The notes under the pieces are model-generated. The model made no database searches, was not told the DNA's origin, and worked only from the letters and a program-made list of their open reading frames with translations. From positions 1 to 64,000 of the forward strand of contig JBAYJD010000009.1 in the NCBI GenBank assembly GCA_041665305.1: a stretch of DNA of 64,000 bases, read 5' to 3'. The translations under genes and the position numbers were made by a program. The stretch comes from YA12-FULL-51-18 sp041665305 (lineage in GTDB: Bacteria; Elusimicrobiota; Elusimicrobia; Elusimicrobiales; UBA9959). This document shows positions 57,147 through 64,000 of this stretch, one piece after another. Numbering within the stretch: position 1 is the stretch's first letter; the number at the start of each line of letters is the position of its first letter.

Positions 57147-57216
57147 TCAAAAGGAGCCTGGCTCCTTTTGATCGTTTTAAGGTCAAAAACCCCAAAAAGG
57201 AGGCTGGCTCCTTTTG
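57147..57216. repeat. Two P4 palindromes in tandem before the lux-like operon
   Basis: TCAAAAGGAGCC-T-GGCTCCTTTTGA (57147-57171) is perfect; CAAAAAGGAGGC..GGCTCCTTTTG (57193-57216) is imperfect. Between them is the 21-base AT-rich spacer. They lie between the kinase stop and the promoter of the next operon. Confidence 0.75.
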
Positions 57217-57275
57217 ATAGGGCTATTGGCTGCGCGGTGGTAGGTCCTTTGGCTCATCTCGGGAAGGCTGACGCT

Positions 57276-57284
57276 TGGTATAAT
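57276..57284 (+). promoter_or_regulatory. Extended -10 promoter of the lux-like operon
   Basis: TGGTATAAT gives TG, one base and consensus TATAAT (57279-57284); no good -35. The transcript would start near 57291, about 16 bases before the ATG and just upstream of GGAG. Confidence 0.55.
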
Positions 57285-57306
57285 TGGTCTAACTGGAGTT
57301 CTGAAT

Positions 57307-58638
57307 ATGACCGGGATAACACATGGTTTACAGGTGTACGACCGATGGGAAACGCAAACCGGGAGGGTGCGCGGCCGAGTTATGGCCCGCCGGCTGGCGG
57401 ATTATGTGCGCTATGCCGCGCGGCTGCCGTTCTACAAGCGGCGTCTGGCCGCTTTCAGTCCCGGCGCGCAATATCCTTTGGCGGGAACGCCGGTGCTGGA
57501 AGCCAAAGACCTGCGACGGCTGCTGCCGCCGCGGAGCGAAGAACTTATAGCCGACAAGTCTTGCGGCCGCAACATCTTCCAAAGCGGCGGGACGACCGGC
57601 TGTCCCAAAACCACGATCTTCAGCCATAAGGAGCTTGAGGGGCTTTACCTGCCCAACGCGCGGGGTTTTCACGCCGTCGGCCTGGACCGTTCCGACAGGG
57701 TCGCCAACCTCTTCGCGGTTGGCGGGCTGTACATGACCTTTATCCACATCCACCGTATGCTGCAGGAATTCGGCTGCTCCAACTTTCCGTTCTCGAACCA
57801 CACGCCGTCCGAATTCGTGCACCCTGTCTGCCGGCTTTTTAAGATCAACTGTTTCGCCGGCATCGCCAGCGTGGTGCTCAACACTTTGCGCGATATGGAA
57901 AAAATGGGGCTCAGGGGGATACGGATAGAGAAGATCTATTACGGCGGGGAGCATCTATACGAAGCGGACAAGGCCGAACTGCGGGAGAAGTTCGGCGCGA
58001 AGCTCATTGCCGCTCCGGGGTACGGCACGGTCGATTCATGGTATATCGGCTACCAGTGCGTGCGGTGTCCGACCGGCGTGTTCCACGCGCATGACGACCA
58101 GGTCTACATAGAACTGGTCGATGAGGAAACCGGCCGCCATTGCGCTCCGGGCGAAACGGGCATGATGTATGTCACGGCGTTTCCCAGGCTGCTGACCCCG
58201 ATAGTGCGCTACAGGGTGGGTGACCTGGCCCGCTGGCTGCCCGGGCCCTGCTCCTGCGGCAGGACGACCCCGCTGTTCGAACTGCGCGGCCGCGGCGACG
58301 ATGTGTTGCGGATAGGTTTTGATTCGGTGGATTACGGTTTTATCCAGAAAATGATAGGAAGGGTAAAAGGGCTGCTGGGTTCGGCGCAGATGGAAAAGCG
58401 GCGCGAGAACGGCCGGGACCGGCTGATACTGCGCGTTGAAACCCCGGCCCCGAAAAGCGCCCGCGCCGTGATGCGCAAGGTCCTCGAGCGCGAAATACTT
58501 AAGGAAAGACCCACGCTGAACAAGGCGGTTTCCACGGGAGCCGTGCTGCCCCCGGAGATAGAGCTTCTCGCCCCCGGCGCGATCCCCCGCAACCCGCGCA
58601 CCGGCAAGCTCGTCCGGGTGCTGGATGTCCTGCGATGA
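57307..58638 (+). CDS. PaaK-like adenylate-forming ligase
   Basis: 443 residues of the phenylacetate-CoA ligase-like ANL family, which activates carboxylic acids as adenylates. The P-loop is SGGTTGCPK (93-101); YGGEHLYEAD, PGYGTVDSWYIGY and VGDLARWLPGPCSCGRTTPLFE are the usual central motifs. The C-terminal Arg-containing RNPRTGKLVR is present. First gene of the operon; the ATGA at its stop starts the next gene. Substrate unknown; an aromatic or fatty acid is possible. Confidence 0.85.
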   Translation: MTGITHGLQVYDRWETQTGRVRGRVMARRLADYVRYAARLPFYKRRLAAFSPGAQYPLAGTPVLEAKDLRRLLPPRSEELIADKSCGRNIFQSGGTTGCPKTTIFSHKELEGLYLPNARGFHAVGLDRSDRVANLFAVGGLYMTFIHIHRMLQEFGCSNFPFSNHTPSEFVHPVCRLFKINCFAGIASVVLNTLRDMEKMGLRGIRIEKIYYGGEHLYEADKAELREKFGAKLIAAPGYGTVDSWYIGYQCVRCPTGVFHAHDDQVYIELVDEETGRHCAPGETGMMYVTAFPRLLTPIVRYRVGDLARWLPGPCSCGRTTPLFELRGRGDDVLRIGFDSVDYGFIQKMIGRVKGLLGSAQMEKRRENGRDRLILRVETPAPKSARAVMRKVLEREILKERPTLNKAVSTGAVLPPEIELLAPGAIPRNPRTGKLVRVLDVLR

Positions 58639-60092
58639 GCCGCAACAGCGCCAGGCTGGAGATCCCCGCGCGGGAAGAGTTCCTCGCCCCGGCCGCGGAT
58701 TTCCTTTTGTCTTTTGCGGAGCACCGCGGCTGCGTGGAGCTTGAGCGGCTTAATGCGGCTGCGACCGCGGCGATCTCCATAGCCGTAGAGAACAGCGCGC
58801 GCGGACATTCCGATACGGCCGTGGCGATCGAGGTCTTTGAGACGGGCGGAAAACTGTGCGTTGAGATCTGCAACCGGGGGCTGCCGGTGCTTCTTGACGG
58901 TCCGAGTTCGGTAAACGCCGCTTATTTTGAAAAATTCCAGGCGGTGCGGCGGCACGCGGATTATGCCGCTGCGGAGAACAGGGGCCGGGAGGGGCAGGTC
59001 ATCGTTTTTGAATTTTCGCTCGCCGCCGCCGGATCCGCGCAGCCGGAGACCCTGTTCCGCGAGATCCCTGAGGACGAGGTCTGCACTATAAGACGGCTTT
59101 GCCCAGGCGAAGAGACGGCTTTGAGCCGGTTGTTCTATCTTGTTTACGGTTATGATTACATAAACGAGGTCGTCTATTACCCGGACAAGCTCAAAGCCAT
59201 GCTTTTATCGGGAGACCTGGTCTCGATAGTGGCGGCGAGGCCCAACGGAAGGCTTGTGGGGCATGTGGGGCTGCTGCGCCGCGGCAGAACGCCGCCCGTT
59301 TACGAAGCGGCTATGGGAGTTAACGACCCCGCCGTAAAATCCCGCGGATTGTTCGGGAAGGTGTTCCAAAAGGCCATCGAGACGGCTCATTCCATGGAAA
59401 TGAGGTACTGCCTGTTCGATTTTGTCACCAATCACGACCGCAGCCAGCGGCATATCGCGAAGTACGGGACCTGCGACATGGCCGTCTATGTCGGCTGCCA
59501 GTCGCGCGAAACCCAGGCAAGGCTGGACAAACTGGGCATGGGCGCCGATCCCGAGGGAATGGACCGCTACAGCCTGCTCGTCTCGATCATTCCCATGTCG
59601 CCGCGGCCTTTCGGCGGGATCGTCAGCCTGCCGGAATCCATAGGCGGCAACTACGGGTTCCTGCTCAAGCCTCTGGGGCTTGAGTGGACGCCCGCCTCCC
59701 GTTTCGAGGCGCTGCCCGGCGACGGGGTTTTCAGCGCCAAATTCCAGGAGGAGCAGTCCTCCGTGGTTTTCGATATGAGCAAGCCGGGCCGCGGAGCTTT
59801 GACCGGAGTGCTGCGGGATTGGCGCGCTCTTCTGCGCGACGGTTACCAATACGCGGCGGTCGATGTTCCGGCGGACGCCTCCGGCCTGGGGGAATTGCGC
59901 GAAGCCCTTTCGGAGAACGGTTTTTTCGGCGCGGGCTTCGTTCCCTACCGGATGTCCGACAAACTGGGTTTCCGGTTCCAGGCGGTCGGTCCCGTTAAAG
60001 TCGCCTTTGACAAGATCCGCATAGCCGGGGAGTCCGGCAGGAGGCTGCTGGCCCTGGTGCGCGAAGAGCACGATGCCGTCCAGAAAATATGA
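58635..60092 (+). CDS. Fusion of RsbW-like HATPase and GNAT acetyltransferase domains
   Basis: 485 residues. Residues 1-140 look like an anti-sigma-type serine kinase (HATPase_c_2): AISIAVENSARGH holds the N-box Glu and Asn. Residues about 155-310 match an acetyltransferase core (LFREIPEDEVCTIRRLCPGEETAL, GRLVGHVGLLRRG, GLFGKVFQKAIETA). The last 170 residues are a less clear domain that may be a second acyltransferase-like half. The overlap with both neighbours (ATGA) ties it to the adenylate chemistry. Function not assigned. Confidence 0.7.
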   Translation: MSRNSARLEIPAREEFLAPAADFLLSFAEHRGCVELERLNAAATAAISIAVENSARGHSDTAVAIEVFETGGKLCVEICNRGLPVLLDGPSSVNAAYFEKFQAVRRHADYAAAENRGREGQVIVFEFSLAAAGSAQPETLFREIPEDEVCTIRRLCPGEETALSRLFYLVYGYDYINEVVYYPDKLKAMLLSGDLVSIVAARPNGRLVGHVGLLRRGRTPPVYEAAMGVNDPAVKSRGLFGKVFQKAIETAHSMEMRYCLFDFVTNHDRSQRHIAKYGTCDMAVYVGCQSRETQARLDKLGMGADPEGMDRYSLLVSIIPMSPRPFGGIVSLPESIGGNYGFLLKPLGLEWTPASRFEALPGDGVFSAKFQEEQSSVVFDMSKPGRGALTGVLRDWRALLRDGYQYAAVDVPADASGLGELREALSENGFFGAGFVPYRMSDKLGFRFQAVGPVKVAFDKIRIAGESGRRLLALVREEHDAVQKI

Positions 60093-61210
60093 GCGAACTA
60101 TTTCCGAACAGCGAAGCCGTTTCGCGCGTCCGCGACCCTCATATCTGGTCGCCTGAAAAAGAGCGGCTTTTTGTCCTGGCCTGCCGCGAACTCGCCGTGT
60201 TTCACGCCGCGCATTCTCCGGAGACCGCCGCCATCTACCGGCGGCGCGGCTTCGATCCCGGGTCCATCCGTTCCATGGACGATGTGGCGCGCCTCCCCAT
60301 GATAGGCGTGGCGGCGATGAAGAGGTATCTCCTTACCAGCCTGCCGCACGAGCGGGCCGCGCTCAAGCTCACCTCTTCCGGCACGCGCGGGCAGAAAACC
60401 CGGATCTGGCTCGACGAAGCCGGCCTGGCCCGGGTGCAGGCCATGCTGGCCGCGCAGTGGGAACAGGAGGGGCTGGTTTCCGGCAAGCCCGCCAACTATA
60501 TAACCTTCTCGTACGATCCGGCGGACGCCAACGATCTGGGCATAGCTTTTACCAGCAGGAATCAGCAGCGTTTCGCGCCGGCGGCCGGGAATTTCTACGC
60601 CCTGAGGAAGGACCCCTCCGGCGAATGGCGGTTCCTGAGGGAGGAGGCGCGGCGCACGCTTGAGGAATACGCGGCGCAGGGGCTGCCTGTGCGTATTTTC
60701 GGGATCCCCAGCTTTATCCACGACTTCCTGGAGCGCGCGGAGAAACCCCTGCGCCTGCCGCCCGGCAGCTGGATGCTGACCGGCGGCGGCTGGAAAGCCG
60801 CCGAGGATAAAAAAGTATCGCGCGATTTTTTCCGCCGCAGGGCGGCTGAGGCGTTCGGCCTTGAGCTTGAAAATATCCGCGACGGCTACGGCATGGCCGA
60901 GCATTGCGCCCCGTACCTTGAATGCCGCCGCCACCGGTTCCATGTTCCGGCCTTCGCGCGCGTTCTCGCCCGCGCGCCCGCGGACCTTTCGGTTCTGCCT
61001 CCTGGCCGGGCGGGTTTGCTGGAGCTTATAAGCCCCTACAACGCCATGATGCCCAACCTCGCGATCCTGTCCACGGACAACGGGTTCATCGACCCGGAGC
61101 CGTGCCCCTGCGGTTACAATTCTCCGACCTTTACGCTTCTCGGGCGAGCCGGTCTGGTGAAACACAAAGGCTGCGCCATAGCCGCGGCGGAAATACTCAA
61201 GAGGACATGA
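60089..61210 (+). CDS. LuxE-like acyl-protein synthetase
   Basis: 373 residues resembling LuxE, which activates a fatty acid as acyl-AMP and transfers it to LuxC through a Cys. The loop TSSGTRGQKT (95-104) is the LuxE/ANL P-loop; IFGIPSFIHDFLE, LTGGGWK and YGMAEHCAPYLECR are further landmarks, the last with a Cys close to the expected acyl site. A Cys-containing PCPCGYNSPTF follows. Overlaps the previous gene by ATGA. Confidence 0.85.
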   Translation: MSELFPNSEAVSRVRDPHIWSPEKERLFVLACRELAVFHAAHSPETAAIYRRRGFDPGSIRSMDDVARLPMIGVAAMKRYLLTSLPHERAALKLTSSGTRGQKTRIWLDEAGLARVQAMLAAQWEQEGLVSGKPANYITFSYDPADANDLGIAFTSRNQQRFAPAAGNFYALRKDPSGEWRFLREEARRTLEEYAAQGLPVRIFGIPSFIHDFLERAEKPLRLPPGSWMLTGGGWKAAEDKKVSRDFFRRRAAEAFGLELENIRDGYGMAEHCAPYLECRRHRFHVPAFARVLARAPADLSVLPPGRAGLLELISPYNAMMPNLAILSTDNGFIDPEPCPCGYNSPTFTLLGRAGLVKHKGCAIAAAEILKRT

Positions 61211-61211
61211 T

Positions 61212-63788
61212 ATGGGAGAACAATACCTGTTTGGAGAATGGCGTTCCGGCGGTCCCCCGTTAAGCGCCGCCGACGCCGCCCGGCTGTGCGGAGAAGCGGA
61301 GCGCCTGCGCCGTCCGGTCGCGGATTATCCGCTGGACAAGGCGCTGCGCCTGCTGGGGCGTACGGGGGCGCGCTGGCGGGACGCGGACTACGGACCCCGT
61401 AAAAAAATGCAGGCGGAACTGCCGGCGGTCACGGGGTTTTCTCCGGAAATGGTGCGCCTGGGTCTCGACGAGGTCTGCCGCGTGTTCGATCCGGAGCTCC
61501 TTGAGCGCAAGCGTTCGGCCGAGCTGCCGGAAGCCGCGGGACTGGCCTGGGAACCGGCGGGTGTCGCGCTCCATGTGCTGGCGGGGAATGTTTTTATCGG
61601 CGCGGCGGGATCGCTGGCGGCGGGAGTTCTCACGCGCAATGTGAACATCCTTAAAATGCCGTCTTCTGAAAATATTTTCCTGCCCGAGCTTGTTCGCTCC
61701 CTTTGCGAGTGCGACGAAGAAGGATTCCTTTCCCGTTCCATCGCCGTGGTCGAATACGGTTCGTCCCAGGCCGATGTGATAGCCGAATTCAAGCGAAGGG
61801 CTGACTTGGTGGTGGTCTGGGGCGGAGAGGGCGCCGTCCGCTCCTACCGCGACGGTTTGCCTGCGCGCACCAGGCTTATAGTGTTCGGTCCCAAGATCAG
61901 CATGGCGGTCGTGACGCGCAAAGGCCTGGAGGCCGCCTCGCCGGAGGCGACCGCGCTGAAGCTCGCGCGCGAAATGTCGATCTGGGACCAGAACGCCTGT
62001 ACCGCCCCCCAGGTCTGTTATGTCGAGGGCGCTGCGTCGGCCCGCGCCCTGGCCGAGGCCCTGCCGAGGGCTCTGGACGCCGCCGCCCTGGAGCTTCCCC
62101 CTGGGGATCTCGATGACGCCTCCGCGGCGGAGATCCGCAAACTCCGCGGAATTTTCGAGGTGGCCGAGGCGCGGGGCGAAGGGCTGTTGCGCGAATCCCC
62201 GAAAGGCCTCGACTGGTCGGTCTTCCTGGACCACGACCAGACCTTGGAACCTTCCCCGCTCCACCGCACCCTGCGCGTGATCCCTTATGAAAAGATAGAC
62301 GAGCCGCTGGCTGCGGCCGGAGCGATGCGCGGTTATCTCCAGACGGTGGGCCTGGCCTGCACCCCGGAAGAAGGCGCGCAGCTGGGGCCGCTGTTTTGCG
62401 CGGCGGGCGCGGTGCGCGTGCTGGAGCTCGGCCGCATGTCCGGCGGCGAGATCGACGATCCGCATGACGGCGCCTACGATCTTCCCCAGTTCATGAACAG
62501 GGTCATAATCCGCGCCGGCGGAAATTCACGCGCTCCGGGCCGTTACCGCGCGCTGATAGATTCACGGCTGCGCAGGCTGCTCGATGCCGCCCGCCGTTCG
62601 CCGTTCTATGCCAGGCGGCTTGAAGGCCTGAAGATAGAGACGGTCGAAGACCTGCCCGCTATCCCGCGGCTGACCCGCGCGGAAATGGACTCCAATATGC
62701 CGCCCAAAGGCGAAGGGCTTTGTACCGGAGCCTGGACGGGGGGGTATGTTTCGCGCAGCGGCGGTTCCACGGGCGAACCGAAGTTCTCCGTATACGACCG
62801 CTTCGACTGGGAGCGCATGATAGCCCATGCCGTAGGCGTGCTGCGCGCCGCCGGCATCTCGGAAACGGACAGACTGGGGAACCTGATGGTGGCGGGTGAC
62901 CTTTACGGCAGCTTTGTTTCCTTCGACCACATAAACTACCGGCTTGGCGCCGCCAGCTTCGCCTTCGCCAACACCGCGCCTCCGGAAGCTTTTGTCGACG
63001 CATGCCGGAAATTCAAGATCAACGCCGTGGAGGGGATCACGCCGTTCATGCTGCCTTTCCTGCGCAAGGCGAAGGAACTGGACCCTTCGCTGACCCTGGA
63101 AAAGGTCGTTTATGCCGGCGGTTCCCTGACCGATTCCGAACGGGTCTGGCTTGAGAAGGAACTTAAAGCGCGGCGCATAGCCTCCATCATCGGCGCGAAC
63201 GACGGCGGGCAGATCGGCTACCAATGCCGCGAACTCGGCGGCAATATGCATCATGCGACCGACGATTTCAATTATCTTGAGGTCACGGACGCCCAGGGCC
63301 GCCCTGTGCCGGAGGGGACCGAGGGCCTGCTGCTTATCACCAGCCTGGAGAAGTACGCGTACCCGCTTATCCGCTACGCGATCGGCGACAAGGGCCGTTT
63401 TGTCCCCGGCCGCTGCGCGTGCGGCCGGCCGGACCGTCTTTTTGAATTTCTCGGCCGGGCCGACGAGATCCTCCGCGTGGGACTGCTCTCCGCCGAGTAT
63501 TCCGACTTTTCGCGCGCGCTCGCTCATCTGCCGGTCTCGGCTTTGCAGCTTGCGGCCCGGCGCGTCGAGGGCGGGGAATGCCTTATCGTCAGGGTCGAGA
63601 CGGCGGAGCCGTCCGGGGAGCTTGAAGAGAGCGTGCGTCGGGCGCTGCTGGCTTCGCTGCCCAAGGTCGGTGCATCCCTTAAAAACGGTTCGCTTTTCAG
63701 GTTAAGCGTGGAATTCTCCGCTCCCGGCGGTCTCGCGCGCAATCCGCGCAGCGGCAAGGTAAGGTGCACGGTGGACGAACGGTCATGA
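61212..63788 (+). CDS. LuxC-like acyl reductase fused to a PaaK-like adenylating domain
   Basis: 858 residues with two parts. Residues about 50-430 resemble the LuxC acyl-CoA/acyl-enzyme reductase family (aldehyde-dehydrogenase fold); WDQNACTAPQ places the catalytic Cys at 263. Residues about 440-858 are a full PaaK-like ligase: RSGGSTGEPKFSVYD (near 514), YAGGSLTDSERVW, YAIGDKGRFVPGRCACGRPDRLFEFLGR and the C-terminal LARNPRSGKVR. So one chain could activate an acid and reduce it to the aldehyde. Begins one base after the LuxE stop; its own stop overlaps the transporter (ATGA). Confidence 0.82.
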   Translation: MGEQYLFGEWRSGGPPLSAADAARLCGEAERLRRPVADYPLDKALRLLGRTGARWRDADYGPRKKMQAELPAVTGFSPEMVRLGLDEVCRVFDPELLERKRSAELPEAAGLAWEPAGVALHVLAGNVFIGAAGSLAAGVLTRNVNILKMPSSENIFLPELVRSLCECDEEGFLSRSIAVVEYGSSQADVIAEFKRRADLVVVWGGEGAVRSYRDGLPARTRLIVFGPKISMAVVTRKGLEAASPEATALKLAREMSIWDQNACTAPQVCYVEGAASARALAEALPRALDAAALELPPGDLDDASAAEIRKLRGIFEVAEARGEGLLRESPKGLDWSVFLDHDQTLEPSPLHRTLRVIPYEKIDEPLAAAGAMRGYLQTVGLACTPEEGAQLGPLFCAAGAVRVLELGRMSGGEIDDPHDGAYDLPQFMNRVIIRAGGNSRAPGRYRALIDSRLRRLLDAARRSPFYARRLEGLKIETVEDLPAIPRLTRAEMDSNMPPKGEGLCTGAWTGGYVSRSGGSTGEPKFSVYDRFDWERMIAHAVGVLRAAGISETDRLGNLMVAGDLYGSFVSFDHINYRLGAASFAFANTAPPEAFVDACRKFKINAVEGITPFMLPFLRKAKELDPSLTLEKVVYAGGSLTDSERVWLEKELKARRIASIIGANDGGQIGYQCRELGGNMHHATDDFNYLEVTDAQGRPVPEGTEGLLLITSLEKYAYPLIRYAIGDKGRFVPGRCACGRPDRLFEFLGRADEILRVGLLSAEYSDFSRALAHLPVSALQLAARRVEGGECLIVRVETAEPSGELEESVRRALLASLPKVGASLKNGSLFRLSVEFSAPGGLARNPRSGKVRCTVDERS

Positions 63789-64000
63789 TGAAACGCCCTC
63801 TTATTTTACGGCACCGCGGCATGTTCCTGGTGTGGCTGGGCCAGGCCCTGAGCCAGATGGGCACGCGCATGTACCAGATCGCGCTGATCTGGTGGCTGGC
63901 CGTCCACGCGGGGGCGGCGGGGGGCAGGGCCGCCGGCTTGTTCATGGTCGCCAGCGCTCTCCCGTCGCTGCTGCTGGTGAAAGCCATAGGCCGCATTATA
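63785..64000 (+). CDS. MFS transporter, 5' part only (runs off the window)
   Basis: The 72 codons visible read MMKRPLILRHRGMFLVWLG, then helix 1 (LGQALSQMGTRMYQIALIWWL) and the start of helix 2. This fits the DHA3-type MFS pattern. The ATG overlaps the LuxC fusion stop (ATGA; a second ATG is next). As the distal gene of the operon it may export the product. The rest lies outside the window. Confidence 0.65.
   Translation, partial: MMKRPLILRHRGMFLVWLGQALSQMGTRMYQIALIWWLAVHAGAAGGRAAGLFMVASALPSLLLVKAIGRII

Noticed and set aside
57307..64000. Bacterial bioluminescence operon
   Set aside because: luxA, luxB and luxD are not visible; only the reductase and synthetase families are present, so light production is not supported.

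Overview
The window reads as one contiguous piece of a GC-rich bacterial chromosome with dense, mostly intact genes. No phage, plasmid, insertion-sequence or CRISPR block is visible. The type IV pilin start (KGFTLIELMIVVAIIGI), many TPR proteins, paired clostripain-like (C11) peptidases, LysM and FlgD-like surface modules and a peptidoglycan pathway gene suggest a Gram-negative, pilus-bearing anaerobe or facultative bacterium. The overall style resembles Elusimicrobiota; that assignment is an inference from gene content and was not tested phylogenetically.

Layout. 1-5.5 kb (minus strand): a phosphatase-like set made of one intact secreted 5'-nucleotidase family enzyme, a lipoprotein paralogue that has lost every metal ligand, and a membrane-anchored AphA-like protein lacking its nucleophile; then rpsI-rplM. 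5.7-14.8 kb (minus): VOC protein, organophosphate-type MFS transporter, TPR protein, dcd, squalene/phytoene synthase, C11 peptidase and a second large TPR protein. 14.8-30.7 kb (plus): rdgB, a sensor kinase, LysM-FecR protein, TPR protein, a THEP1-like protein without a P-loop, murC, rsmA, an M24 peptidase, lemA, an M48 protease, efp with an unusual loop tip, a HAD hydrolase, a subtilisin and DUF192. 30.8-37.3 kb: type IV pilus genes (pilB, pilin, prepilin peptidase) interleaved with an outer-membrane protein, smpB, tRNA-Leu and a secreted metallopeptidase. 37.3-44 kb: tRNA-Ser, a metzincin, prfC, a zinc-type ABC importer, tRNA-Ser and tRNA-Tyr. 44-50.8 kb: hydrogenase maturation genes hypC-hypD-(LysR)-hypE-(membrane protein)-hypF. 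50.8-57.1 kb: second C11 peptidase, M15-like protein, and a receiver plus giant hybrid kinase pair. 57.3-64 kb: a translationally coupled operon with two PaaK-like adenylating domains, a LuxE-like acyl-protein synthetase, a LuxC-like acyl reductase fused to one of the PaaK domains, an RsbW-like ATPase/GNAT fusion and the start of an MFS transporter. This is the best candidate for an undescribed pathway.

Between genes the window carries an unusual density of short perfect palindromes in several families. One composite (AT palindrome, ACCATACCCC spacer, GC palindrome) recurs at least three times, and part of a fourth copy lies inside a predicted coding region. Three of the four tRNA genes are preceded by the same hairpin leader, and two tRNA genes have their 3' ends duplicated downstream. 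Three encoded proteins look like pseudoenzymes (two phosphatase-like, one NTPase-like).
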